Below are positions 1 to 5,577 of a DNA stretch of 12,430 nucleotides, piece after piece. Below the pieces are notes generated by a model. It was not told where the DNA came from. It searched no databases and was given only the letters and a program-made list of their open reading frames with translations. Position 1 is the first letter of the stretch; each line of letters starts with the position of its first letter. Origin of the DNA: Syntrophaceae bacterium UBA1163 (GTDB lineage Bacteria > Desulfobacterota > BSN033 > UBA1163); assembly GCA_002311635.1 (NCBI GenBank), contig DBZJ01000198.1, positions 1 to 12,430 on the forward strand, read 5' to 3'. A program made the translations under genes and the position numbers.

Positions 1-309
1 TTTTCTGGCATAGCTTATAAATCCAATCATGGAGAGAATAGCTTTTCTTATCAAGACATCACCTTCTTAAGATCAAACGATCGATGTCATTGTGCCTGAA
101 AGAGAAAATTTTGTGATTTGTAAAACCAATTAAATTAGTAAGACGAAGGTTTTCAGATTTTTTTGGATTTTTTTCGTCACAAGAAAATAAGCTTAGATCC
201 AAGAAAGTACTTGACATGCAAGGCGGGCTTGCTATATTCTCACGCAATTAGCGGCCTCTCTATGATGAATGGAGACGCTAAAATACCATAGAAGCAGAGG
301 AGGCAAATT
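1..309. other. Gene-free leader with phased T-tracts
   Basis: I see no supportable gene here. The frame starting at base 1 is open to a TGA at 97-99, so the tail of a gene from beyond the left edge is possible, but its 32 residues are not recognisable. The stretch is AT-rich. Two runs of seven T (158-164 and 168-174) start exactly 10 bp apart, so they are in helical phase and may bend the DNA; they lie about 40-50 bp upstream of the -35 box at 211. The remainder carries the promoter and the ribosome binding site of the exported protein at 310. Confidence 0.6.
211..238 (+). promoter_or_regulatory. Sigma70-type promoter of the exported protein gene
   Basis: A perfect -35 box TTGACA (211-216) is followed after 16 bp by TATATT (233-238), five of six matches to the -10 consensus. 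Transcription would start near 245, giving a leader of about 65 nt before the ATG at 310. The phased T-tracts upstream could act as an UP-like or curved element. Assigned from sequence only. Confidence 0.7.
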
Positions 310-846
310 ATGAGCAGAAGAGTGTGGCAAGGGAGTATCGTGGCAATGTTGTTGCTGGCAGGGGTGTGTATGATGACCCTCGTATTTTCTCCGTCTATCA
401 CTTTAGCGAAAGATAAGGAATTTGTCTATGATAAGGTGCCTGCTTTCTCCGTCATCTATCCATCGAATTGGTCAGTCGATAAGGAAAACCCTTGGAAGGT
501 GATGTTCCGCGTAGAAGCGTCTGCGAAAATCCCCGTAATGGACATTCAGGTTCTCGAAATTCCTAAGGGAGTGGCACTGGCGGATATTGGAAAATATTAC
601 AAGAAGGCGATACTGGACAAGGAACAGAAGGTAGATTCTGAAATCGTCTCGGATCAGATGAAAGCCCTGAAGGACGGGACTAAAGTTAATGAAATTGTGC
701 TGAAATATAAATATCAAGGCTGGCTGGATTTGCAGGCTACCATTGTATCCGCTTATAAGGATAATAAGTGGGTATACGTTTGTATTAACGATTCATCATA
801 CAACGACCCCTTGAGAAATGTTCTTTACAGTCTGAAGTTTAAATAG
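310..846 (+). CDS. Small exported protein of unknown function
   Basis: This encodes 178 residues of a protein I do not recognise. The N-terminus is a classical Sec signal peptide: basic residues at 3-4, a hydrophobic core at about 9-26, and a likely cleavage site after Ala33 (TLA|KD). Cys20 is not in a lipobox, so a lipoprotein is unlikely. The mature part (about 145 residues, rich in Lys and Tyr) begins with a segment containing a YPSNW motif. Motifs of that kind occur in PsbP/DcrB-like small periplasmic folds; that resemblance is an inference. The start is well supported by GAGGAGG (297-303) 6 nt upstream of ATG. The gene stands alone, with its own strong promoter and a long hairpin just after the stop, so it is probably monocistronic and well expressed. 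It likely acts in the periplasm or on the cell surface. Confidence 0.8.
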   Translation: MSRRVWQGSIVAMLLLAGVCMMTLVFSPSITLAKDKEFVYDKVPAFSVIYPSNWSVDKENPWKVMFRVEASAKIPVMDIQVLEIPKGVALADIGKYYKKAILDKEQKVDSEIVSDQMKALKDGTKVNEIVLKYKYQGWLDLQATIVSAYKDNKWVYVCINDSSYNDPLRNVLYSLKFK

Positions 847-853
847 TCGATGA

Positions 854-900
854 AGGCCGTGAATGTCGGGTTTACAAGCGAGGCCCGATATTCACGGCCT
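854..900 (+). terminator. Long hairpin after the exported protein gene
   Basis: Arms 854-870 and 884-900 pair over 17 bp with one G-U wobble around a 13-nt loop (871-883). The hairpin begins 7 nt after the stop codon. No run of T follows, so it is not a textbook intrinsic terminator. It may still end or stabilise the 3' end of the upstream mRNA. Confidence 0.6.
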
Positions 901-1035
901 CATAGGACATAAAACATCCTCTACCTCCCAGGTTGATCATTTCGCCTTTCGTTGTTACACCCGGCCAATTATTAATCCGCTATGCACGGATCGATGCACT
1001 TTCGCCCAAGAATGCCTTACTATGAAACCGTGAGC

Positions 1036-1078
1036 TTGACAATTAGGAATTGTGAAAGATAGATTAAACCCTTATAAT
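1036..1078 (+). promoter_or_regulatory. Overlapping promoter candidates for ndk-rlmN
   Basis: Two overlapping sigma70-like promoters are visible. The first is TTGACA (1036-1041), 18 bp, TAGATT (1060-1065). The second is TTGTGA (1050-1055), 17 bp, and a perfect TATAAT (1073-1078), which would start the mRNA near 1085, only about 15 nt before the ndk ATG. A 6-mer, ATGCAC, occurs twice 12 bp apart at 982-987 and 994-999 upstream. I cannot tell which promoter is used. Confidence 0.6.
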
Positions 1079-1099
1079 TTAAGTCGAAGGGAGGGAGAT

Positions 1100-1519
1100 A
1101 TGGAAAGGACACTGTCTATTGTGAAGCCGGATGGCACTCAAAAACATCTCATTGGTGAGGTCATTAAACGTTTTGAAAACAGTGGGCTGAAGGTGATCGG
1201 TCTGAAAATGATCTCGATGAATAAGAAAGAGGCGGAGGGATTTTACGCTGTCCACCGAGGCAAACCTTTTTTCGAAAGCCTGACCACCTTCATGTCTTCG
1301 GGACCTTCGGTGGTTATGGTTCTTCAAGGCGAGGGGGCGATTTCAAAGACACGGGAGTTGATGGGGGCCACCGATCCTAAACAAGCAAAGGAAGGGACTC
1401 TGCGGCGCCAGTTTGCCACGAATATTGAAAAAAACGTGGTGCACGGTTCCGACGCGCCTGAAACAGCTGCCTTTGAAATCAAATACTTCTTTAATTCTCT
1501 GGAGATCTTTGATTATTGA
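1100..1519 (+). CDS. ndk: Nucleoside diphosphate kinase
   Basis: Transfers the gamma phosphate of ATP to (d)NDPs through a phosphohistidine, balancing cytosolic NTP and dNTP pools. The 139-residue product matches the usual family length of about 140. The N-terminal [11 protein letters not shown] strand (2-12) carries the conserved Lys9. The catalytic His is His115 in the [10 protein letters not shown] motif (112-121), and the Arg-containing LRRQFA segment (101-106) precedes it. A longer frame opens at 1052, but the start at 1100 is preferred: GGGAGGGAG lies just upstream and the family begins at this methionine. The stop codon directly abuts the ATG of rlmN, so the two are certainly co-transcribed and perhaps translationally coupled. 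Nothing in the catalytic region looks abnormal. Confidence 0.96.
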   Translation: MERTLSIVKPDGTQKHLIGEVIKRFENSGLKVIGLKMISMNKKEAEGFYAVHRGKPFFESLTTFMSSGPSVVMVLQGEGAISKTRELMGATDPKQAKEGTLRRQFATNIEKNVVHGSDAPETAAFEIKYFFNSLEIFDY

Positions 1520-2548
1520 ATGGAAAAAGTCGATTTAAAGAATTTAGGCTTCTCTGAACTCAATGAATTCCTCAAATCCTTTGGCAAAGAACGCTACCGA
1601 AGTATCCAGATTCTGAGGTGGCTCTACCAGAAGGGTATTCAATCCTTCGATGAGATGACCAATCTTTCCAAAAAATTCCGCCGGGAGTTAAGCCAGGCGA
1701 CCTTTATTTCAACCCTATGCCCGCTGCGCGTAGAACAGGCCAGCGATGGAACAAGAAAATTCTTATTTCAACTTGAAGACGGAAACCGAATCGAAAGCGT
1801 TCTGATTCCCGATAAGGCACGACTCACCCTTTGCCTTTCGACTCAGGTGGGATGTGCCTTCGGGTGTCGATTCTGTCTGACCGGAAAGATAGGATTGAAA
1901 CGAGATTTAAGTGTCTCGGAGATCGTCAATCAAATTCTGGCGGTCAGAAGAACGCTGCCTCAAAAAAGAGCCATAACCAATATCGTCTTGATGGGAATGG
2001 GGGAACCCCTTGCGAATTACGATCATTCACTGAAGGCGATCGCGCTGATGACCCACCCTGATGCGTTTAAGTTCTCCTCGAGAAGAGTCACCCTTTCAAC
2101 CGTCGGTCCTCTTCCCCAGTTAGAACGGCTGTCGAAAGAAAAAATCTCATTTCGTCTCGCCATCTCCCTCAATGCGACAGAGGAAGAGACTCGAAGTTAT
2201 CTCATGCCCGTCAACCGTCTTTATCCGTTGCGTAAGGTGCTAGCGTTATGCAAGCGTTTTCCTCTCACGCCAAGAACTCGGATTACCTTTGAATATGTCC
2301 TCGTGGAAGGGATGAATGATTCTTCCCAGGATGCCAAAAGATTATTAAGAATATTAAAAGGCATTCCCTCCAAGGTCAATCTCATCCCCCTCAATGAAGC
2401 CCCAGAGATCCCTTTTAAGAAGCCTTCGGAAGAAAGCGTCAAAAGGTTTCAGGAAATTTTAATGGAGGGAGGGATCACGGCCATTGTCCGAACGAGCAAA
2501 GGGAGAGAGATTTCAGCGGCTTGCGGTCAACTCCACGGAAAGGGGTGA
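1520..2548 (+). CDS. rlmN: Dual-specificity 23S rRNA/tRNA adenine C2 methyltransferase
   Basis: Radical SAM enzyme that methylates C2 of A2503 in 23S rRNA and A37 of some tRNAs. It uses one SAM as methyl donor and another as radical source, yielding 5'-deoxyadenosine. The protein has 342 residues, a normal length. The N-terminal accessory domain spans about 1-95. The radical SAM cluster is CAFGCRFC, with Cys112, Cys116 and Cys119. The SAM-binding GEPL motif is at 161-164, TLSTVG at 191-196 and SLNA at 216-219. The methyl-carrying C-terminal cysteine is Cys335 in SAACGQL. These features fit RlmN; the Cfr resistance paralogue is less likely, since the rRNA-modifying housekeeping context and N-terminus match RlmN. 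The start directly follows the ndk stop with no good Shine-Dalgarno, suggesting coupling. mtnP follows after 61 nt. Confidence 0.95.
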   Translation: MEKVDLKNLGFSELNEFLKSFGKERYRSIQILRWLYQKGIQSFDEMTNLSKKFRRELSQATFISTLCPLRVEQASDGTRKFLFQLEDGNRIESVLIPDKARLTLCLSTQVGCAFGCRFCLTGKIGLKRDLSVSEIVNQILAVRRTLPQKRAITNIVLMGMGEPLANYDHSLKAIALMTHPDAFKFSSRRVTLSTVGPLPQLERLSKEKISFRLAISLNATEEETRSYLMPVNRLYPLRKVLALCKRFPLTPRTRITFEYVLVEGMNDSSQDAKRLLRILKGIPSKVNLIPLNEAPEIPFKKPSEESVKRFQEILMEGGITAIVRTSKGREISAACGQLHGKG

Positions 2549-2609
2549 TGATTGATTTTTGGCCTGCGTAGGGTTAACATGAACCTTAATTTGATCGAGG
2601 AGGATGCGA

Positions 2610-3470
2610 ATGTCAGAAAAGATCGTTGGGGTGATTGGCGGATCAGGTCTCTACGAAATGGAGGGTCTTGAAGAGGTCCAAACCGTCGCTATAAAAACCC
2701 CCTTTGGAGACCCTTCGGATTCGTTCGTTGTGGGGGTTTTCGAAGGGGTTAGGGTCGCCTTTCTGCCGAGGCATGGAAAAGGCCATCGCATCCAGCCCTC
2801 TTCGCTAAACTTTAGGGCAAATATCTATGGAATGAAAAAGCTGGGTGCTCAGTGGATCGTCGGCGTCAGTGCGGTGGGATCCATGAAGGAATCGATTCAC
2901 CCCGGAGATATGGTGATCCCGAATCAATTCATCGATCAGACAAAGGGTCGTCCGAGCACCTTCTTCAGCGGCGGGATCGTGGCTCACATCAGTTTTGCCG
3001 ATCCGGTTTGTCCTGTTCTAAGCCAGATTCTGTACGACGCCGGAAAGGAGGTCGGCGCGACAGTCCATAAAGATGGAACGTATCTTTGTATCGAGGGACC
3101 CCAATTTTCAACGCGCGCTGAATCGAGGCTTTTCCGGACTTGGGGTGTGGACGTCATCGGCATGACCAACCTCCCCGAGGCGAAATTGGCGCGGGAAGCT
3201 GAAATCTGTTATTCCACCATCGCCTTTGCAACCGATTACGATTGCTGGCACGAGGCGGCGGAAGACGTTTCCATCGGTGAAGTCTTGAGAATTCTATCCC
3301 AGAGCACGAAGATAGCAAAAAATGCCATTCGCCAGGCAATCAAACATCTTCCTGACAAAAGAGAATGTGTTTGTGCCAGTGCATTACAACATGCCCTGAT
3401 CACCGGCAAAAAGTTTATCCCCGAGAAAACGAAAAAAGATTTGGAACCGATCATAGGGAAATATATGTAA
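2610..3470 (+). CDS. mtnP: S-methyl-5'-thioadenosine phosphorylase
   Basis: Cleaves 5'-methylthioadenosine with phosphate to adenine and methylthioribose-1-phosphate, the entry step of methionine salvage. The 286-residue length is typical of the PNP/MTAP family. The N-terminal phosphate-binding loop GGSG is at 10-13. RHGKGH (55-60), EGPQFSTRAES (162-172) and MTNLPEA (185-191) line the active site. ATDYDCWH (207-214) carries an Asp expected to read the 6-amino group of adenine, favouring MTAP over guanosine/inosine phosphorylase. Two in-frame ATGs lie at 2604 and 2610; CGAGGAGG ends at 2603, directly against the first, so the second, 6 nt away, is the better start. It follows rlmN, a producer of 5'-deoxyadenosine, which some MTA phosphorylases also split. 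Family assignment is firm; substrate preference is inferred. Confidence 0.93.
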   Translation: MSEKIVGVIGGSGLYEMEGLEEVQTVAIKTPFGDPSDSFVVGVFEGVRVAFLPRHGKGHRIQPSSLNFRANIYGMKKLGAQWIVGVSAVGSMKESIHPGDMVIPNQFIDQTKGRPSTFFSGGIVAHISFADPVCPVLSQILYDAGKEVGATVHKDGTYLCIEGPQFSTRAESRLFRTWGVDVIGMTNLPEAKLAREAEICYSTIAFATDYDCWHEAAEDVSIGEVLRILSQSTKIAKNAIRQAIKHLPDKRECVCASALQHALITGKKFIPEKTKKDLEPIIGKYM

Positions 3471-3575
3471 TCGCTCATCGGGGAAGCGTATCGGAATTAA
3501 TGTCGAAGGACAACGTTCAAAGTTCAAACAAAAAAGTGAACCCTCCGACCCCCAGGCCTAAGGGCCGGTGCTTCG

Positions 3576-3593
3576 CTCAGGGTTCACCCTGAG
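3576..3593. repeat. Small palindrome in the mtnP downstream spacer
   Basis: CTCAGGG and CCCTGAG form a perfect 7-bp stem around TTCA. With no T-run after it, it is unlikely to be an intrinsic terminator, but it could form a hairpin in RNA from either strand. Confidence 0.65.
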
Positions 3594-3661
3594 TGGTGCT
3601 TTTTACTCCGCCTTAAAAGATGGAGCTTCGCCCCGCCGAACGGGTGAAAGTTCAATCGGAG

Positions 3662-3682
3662 AATGTTTGACGTTCAAACATT
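3662..3682. repeat. Inverted repeat, 9-bp arms
   Basis: AATGTTTGA and TCAAACATT are exact reverse complements separated by CGT. The short AT-rich dyad could equally be a protein-binding site or a remnant of a repeat element; no regulator is evident nearby. Confidence 0.6.
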
Positions 3683-3750
3683 TGGCATTCCTTTGGCATT
3701 TGCCTGCCTGCGCGAAGCCGCTTCGGCGAAGGCAGGTATTTTGGCATTTG
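3681..3750. repeat. TTTGGCATT direct repeats flanking a hairpin
   Basis: TTTGGCATTCC (3681-3691) is immediately followed by TTTGGCATTTG (3692-3702), and an identical TTTGGCATTTG lies at 3740-3750. The GC-rich hairpin 3703-3736 sits between the two identical copies, directly against the left one and 3 nt from the right one. This is the pattern of a palindromic element inserted with target duplication, or of a short tandem array split by an insertion. Confidence 0.7.
3703..3736. repeat. GC-rich REP-like hairpin
   Basis: CCTGCC (3703-3708) pairs with GGCAGG (3731-3736), and the inner GCGAAGC and GCTTCGGCG segments continue the stem with one mismatch and one bulge around a very short turn. Its composition differs sharply from the AT-rich sequence around it. 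It resembles REP or MITE-type palindromes; no mobility gene is present here. Confidence 0.65.
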
Positions 3751-3769
3751 AGCTTTGATGTGTTGAGCG

Positions 3770-4258
3770 ATGAATTTTGTTGCAGATCGCATGTTGGGAA
3801 AATTGGCCAAGCAGTTGAGGATGCTTGGCTATGATACGATTTATTATCGAGGAGAAGAGGCCTATCGTTTGATAAAATTGGCCCGTGAGGAAGGTCGAGT
3901 CATCCTGACCCGAAATACCAAACTTCTCCCCAGGACACCGGAAGACCGGATCGTCAGAATCACAGAGGATAGACCTTCTCTTCAGATAAGGGAGCTCATT
4001 CAAAAGGGTTATATTTCACTGAGCGAGGACAACCTTCTTTCGAGGTGTCTTTTGTGCAACGTCCTTCTCGATGACATCCCACGGGAGGAAGCCGAGGGGA
4101 AAGTCCCGGACTTTATCTTTTACCAACAGAAAGAATTTTATCAATGCCCACAATGTCTCAGAATCTATTGGCAAGGCTCCCATCAGGAGAATATGCTGAA
4201 AAGAATTGAGCAATTGAAGAATTTCGGACAAGCACCAAATGTCAAGCCCTGTACCTAA
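3770..4258 (+). CDS. Mut7-C/DUF82 PIN-like protein with zinc ribbon
   Basis: A 162-residue Mut7-C family protein: an N-terminal PIN-like RNase fold followed by a zinc ribbon. The N-terminus shows the family pattern: Asp6 before MLGKLAKQLRMLGYD (8-22), then VILTRN (44-49). The zinc ribbon is Cys93/Cys96 with Cys126/Cys129, followed by the family signature RIYWQGSH (131-138). The conserved acidic residue I expect after 'LTR' is Asn49 here, so nuclease activity is uncertain. An in-frame TGA at 3764-3766 leaves 3770 as the first possible start; the Shine-Dalgarno is weak (GAG only), and repeat sequence sits directly upstream. The C-terminal KPCT is encoded inside a palindrome that also covers the stop. 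Physiological substrates of bacterial stand-alone members are unknown. Family confidence is high, function low. Confidence 0.88.
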   Translation: MNFVADRMLGKLAKQLRMLGYDTIYYRGEEAYRLIKLAREEGRVILTRNTKLLPRTPEDRIVRITEDRPSLQIRELIQKGYISLSEDNLLSRCLLCNVLLDDIPREEAEGKVPDFIFYQQKEFYQCPQCLRIYWQGSHQENMLKRIEQLKNFGQAPNVKPCT

Positions 4259-4271
4259 TATGGTGCAGGGC
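4246..4271 (+). terminator. Hairpin spanning the stop codon of the Mut7-C gene
   Basis: GCCCTGTACC (4246-4255) pairs with GGTGCAGGGC (4262-4271) over 10 bp with one U-G wobble. The 6-nt loop contains the TAA stop (4256-4258). No T-run follows, so termination is doubtful; it may instead stabilise the mRNA end or be part of a repeat that now supplies the gene's 3' end. Confidence 0.45.
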
Positions 4272-4364
4272 AAGCAAATGAGCAAAACCGTTTTGGTCAT
4301 TTGGAAATTGGGCATTGAGATTTGTTTGGGATTTGTCATTTGAGATTCGGAGTTTAAGTGGGCC
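4272..4364. repeat. ATTTGG-rich low-complexity spacer before rsmD
   Basis: There is no gene. The stretch contains CAAAAC-C-GTTTTG (about 4283-4295) and then degenerate iterations of short words such as CATTTGG, GGCATTGAG, GATTTG, GGGATTTG and CATTTGAG up to about 4345. It shares the GGCATTTGAG-like words with the spacer in front of the Mut7-C gene. It ends close to the rsmD start and leaves that gene without a clear Shine-Dalgarno. It looks like a dispersed intergenic repeat family. Confidence 0.55.
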
Positions 4365-4952
4365 ATGCGCATTATCAGTGGAACGTCGAGGGGGCGGAAA
4401 TTGGTGACACCGAGGAACCAGTCCCTTCGCCCTACCTCTGATCGGGTGAAGGAATCTATCTTTGACATACTTCGAGACGACCTCGAGGGAAAAGTCGTTC
4501 TCGATCTTTTCGCGGGCACAGGAAATTTAGGGATCGAAGCCCTGAGCCGAGGGGCGAGGAGGGCCATCTTTGTAGAAAAGGGACGGCAGGCCTTACGACT
4601 CATTCAAAGAAATCTCACTCAGGTCGGGTTGGAGGAAAGATCAGAAATCCTTCCAAAAGATGTGAGCAGGGCGATTGGAATCCTCAAACAGAGAGGAGAA
4701 TGTTTCGATTTGATCATGATGGATCCTCCGTATGAGAGGGGGCTGATCCAGAACACCCTGATGAAATTAAATTACAATCCGATTTATCACTCGGATTCCA
4801 TCCTGGTCATCGAGCACAACCGGCGCGAGCCCCTTCCCCACGTCCTGGACGAATGGGATCTCGTTCGCCAACGGCGGATTGGAGACACCATGATCTCTAT
4901 TCTAACCCCTCAGAAAGGGAATCATAAAACCGAGGTCACTACGGAATCCTAA
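4365..4952 (+). CDS. rsmD: 16S rRNA (guanine966-N2)-methyltransferase
   Basis: Methylates N2 of G966 in 16S rRNA during 30S assembly. The 195-residue protein has the compact Rossmann methyltransferase layout of RsmD. It starts with MRIISGTSRGRKL, and RPTSDRVKESIFDIL (22-36) is the family signature. SAM motif I is DLFAGTGNLGIEALSRG (47-63), with acidic Glu71 for the ribose of SAM. The catalytic motif IV is DPPY (120-123). The ATG at 4365 gives the standard N-terminus, although no good ribosome binding site precedes it. It is followed by coaD after a short gap, a very common rsmD-coaD arrangement. The C-terminal tail after about 182 is not conserved. Nothing is unusual in the catalytic core. 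Confidence 0.94.
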   Translation: MRIISGTSRGRKLVTPRNQSLRPTSDRVKESIFDILRDDLEGKVVLDLFAGTGNLGIEALSRGARRAIFVEKGRQALRLIQRNLTQVGLEERSEILPKDVSRAIGILKQRGECFDLIMMDPPYERGLIQNTLMKLNYNPIYHSDSILVIEHNRREPLPHVLDEWDLVRQRRIGDTMISILTPQKGNHKTEVTTES

Positions 4953-5000
4953 ACCCCCTTCCTACTTAACGACAGGTCGTCACCCATGAGGAGGTGTGAA

Positions 5001-5552
5001 ATGGTGAGGAACAAGAAAGAAGAGTTTAAGAATGCGGCAAACGTGGCCATCTATCCAGGTTCCTTTGACCCCATCACCTACGGTCATATCGACATCGTCG
5101 AAAGAGCTCTTGTGATCTTTGACAAAGTGATCATTGCCATCGCAGAAAATGAAGAAAAACGTCCGCTCTTCTCCGTCGAAGAACGCCTTGAAATGGTAAA
5201 AGAGATCTTTAAAGATACGCCTAATGTCGTCGTGGATAGTTTCAAGGGCCTTCTCGTCAACTACGTGGCGAAGACCAATGCCAAGGTGAGCTTACGGGGT
5301 CTCCGTGCAACCTCCGACTTCGAATATGAATTTCACATGGCCTCGATGAATCGAAGCCTCAGCACCCGGCTGGATACCCTTTTCATGATGACCAGCAAGG
5401 ACTATTTCTTCGTCTCCTCCAGAACCATCAAAGAGGTCGCCAGATTAGGGGGCGGCGTGGAAGGATTGGTTCCAGACCTCGTCGTCACCCGATTAAGAGA
5501 AAAGTTCAAACTCCCGGTCACAAAAAGGAAACAAATCGGTTGGGACGATTAG
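5001..5552 (+). CDS. coaD: Phosphopantetheine adenylyltransferase
   Basis: Adenylates 4'-phosphopantetheine with ATP to dephospho-CoA, the penultimate step of coenzyme A synthesis. The 183-residue protein belongs to the nucleotidyltransferase superfamily. It shows YPGSFDPITYGH (18-29) with the nucleotide-binding T-x-G-H at 26-29. RGLRATSDFEYEF (99-111) binds substrate and SSRTIKE (139-145) is the second nucleotide-binding motif. An ATG also occurs at 4986, but GAGGAGGT (4988-4995) lies 5 nt upstream of 5001, so 5001 is chosen. Even so the protein keeps an N-terminal extension of about 14 residues before the first strand. It follows rsmD, probably in one transcript, and ends 25 nt from the convergent flavoprotein gene. 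The acyl-CoA ligase farther right consumes the CoA this pathway makes, but no regulatory link is visible. Confidence 0.95.
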   Translation: MVRNKKEEFKNAANVAIYPGSFDPITYGHIDIVERALVIFDKVIIAIAENEEKRPLFSVEERLEMVKEIFKDTPNVVVDSFKGLLVNYVAKTNAKVSLRGLRATSDFEYEFHMASMNRSLSTRLDTLFMMTSKDYFFVSSRTIKEVARLGGGVEGLVPDLVVTRLREKFKLPVTKRKQIGWDD

Positions 5553-5577
5553 AGCAAGACGGGGTTTTCGGGTGGTC

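Larger units (their letters stand above)
3471..3769. repeat. Repeat-packed spacer between mtnP and the Mut7-C gene
   Basis: I see no gene in these 299 bp. They hold a series of small palindromes and short direct repeats: CTCAGGG-TTCA-CCCTGAG (3576-3593), a 9+3+9 inverted repeat (3662-3682), tandem TTTGGCATT units and a large GC-rich hairpin (3703-3736). Such elements resemble the dispersed intergenic repeats common in deltaproteobacterial genomes; that comparison is from memory. The repeats run up to within about 20 nt of the next start codon. Confidence 0.7.

Noticed and set aside
1..99. End of a gene entering from the left edge in frame 1
   Set aside because: Only 32 open codons with no recognisable residues; other frames are closed early and nothing supports a protein.
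982..999. ATGCAC direct repeat upstream of the ndk promoter as an operator
   Set aside because: Two 6-mers 12 bp apart are easily due to chance and sit about 40 bp upstream of the -35 without other support.
1520..2548. The rlmN-like gene as a Cfr antibiotic-resistance methylase
   Set aside because: The housekeeping context next to ndk and the RlmN-type N-terminal domain and motifs make RlmN far more likely; a phylogeny would settle it.
3471..3769. Possible CRISPR array or tRNA in the repeat-rich spacer
   Set aside because: Repeats are short, irregular and only two to three copies, with no regular spacers; no cloverleaf or T-loop consensus is present.
4016..4603. A 195-codon minus-strand frame over the Mut7-C and rsmD genes
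   Set aside because: It crosses two recognisable plus-strand genes and a repeat spacer, so it cannot be a real gene.
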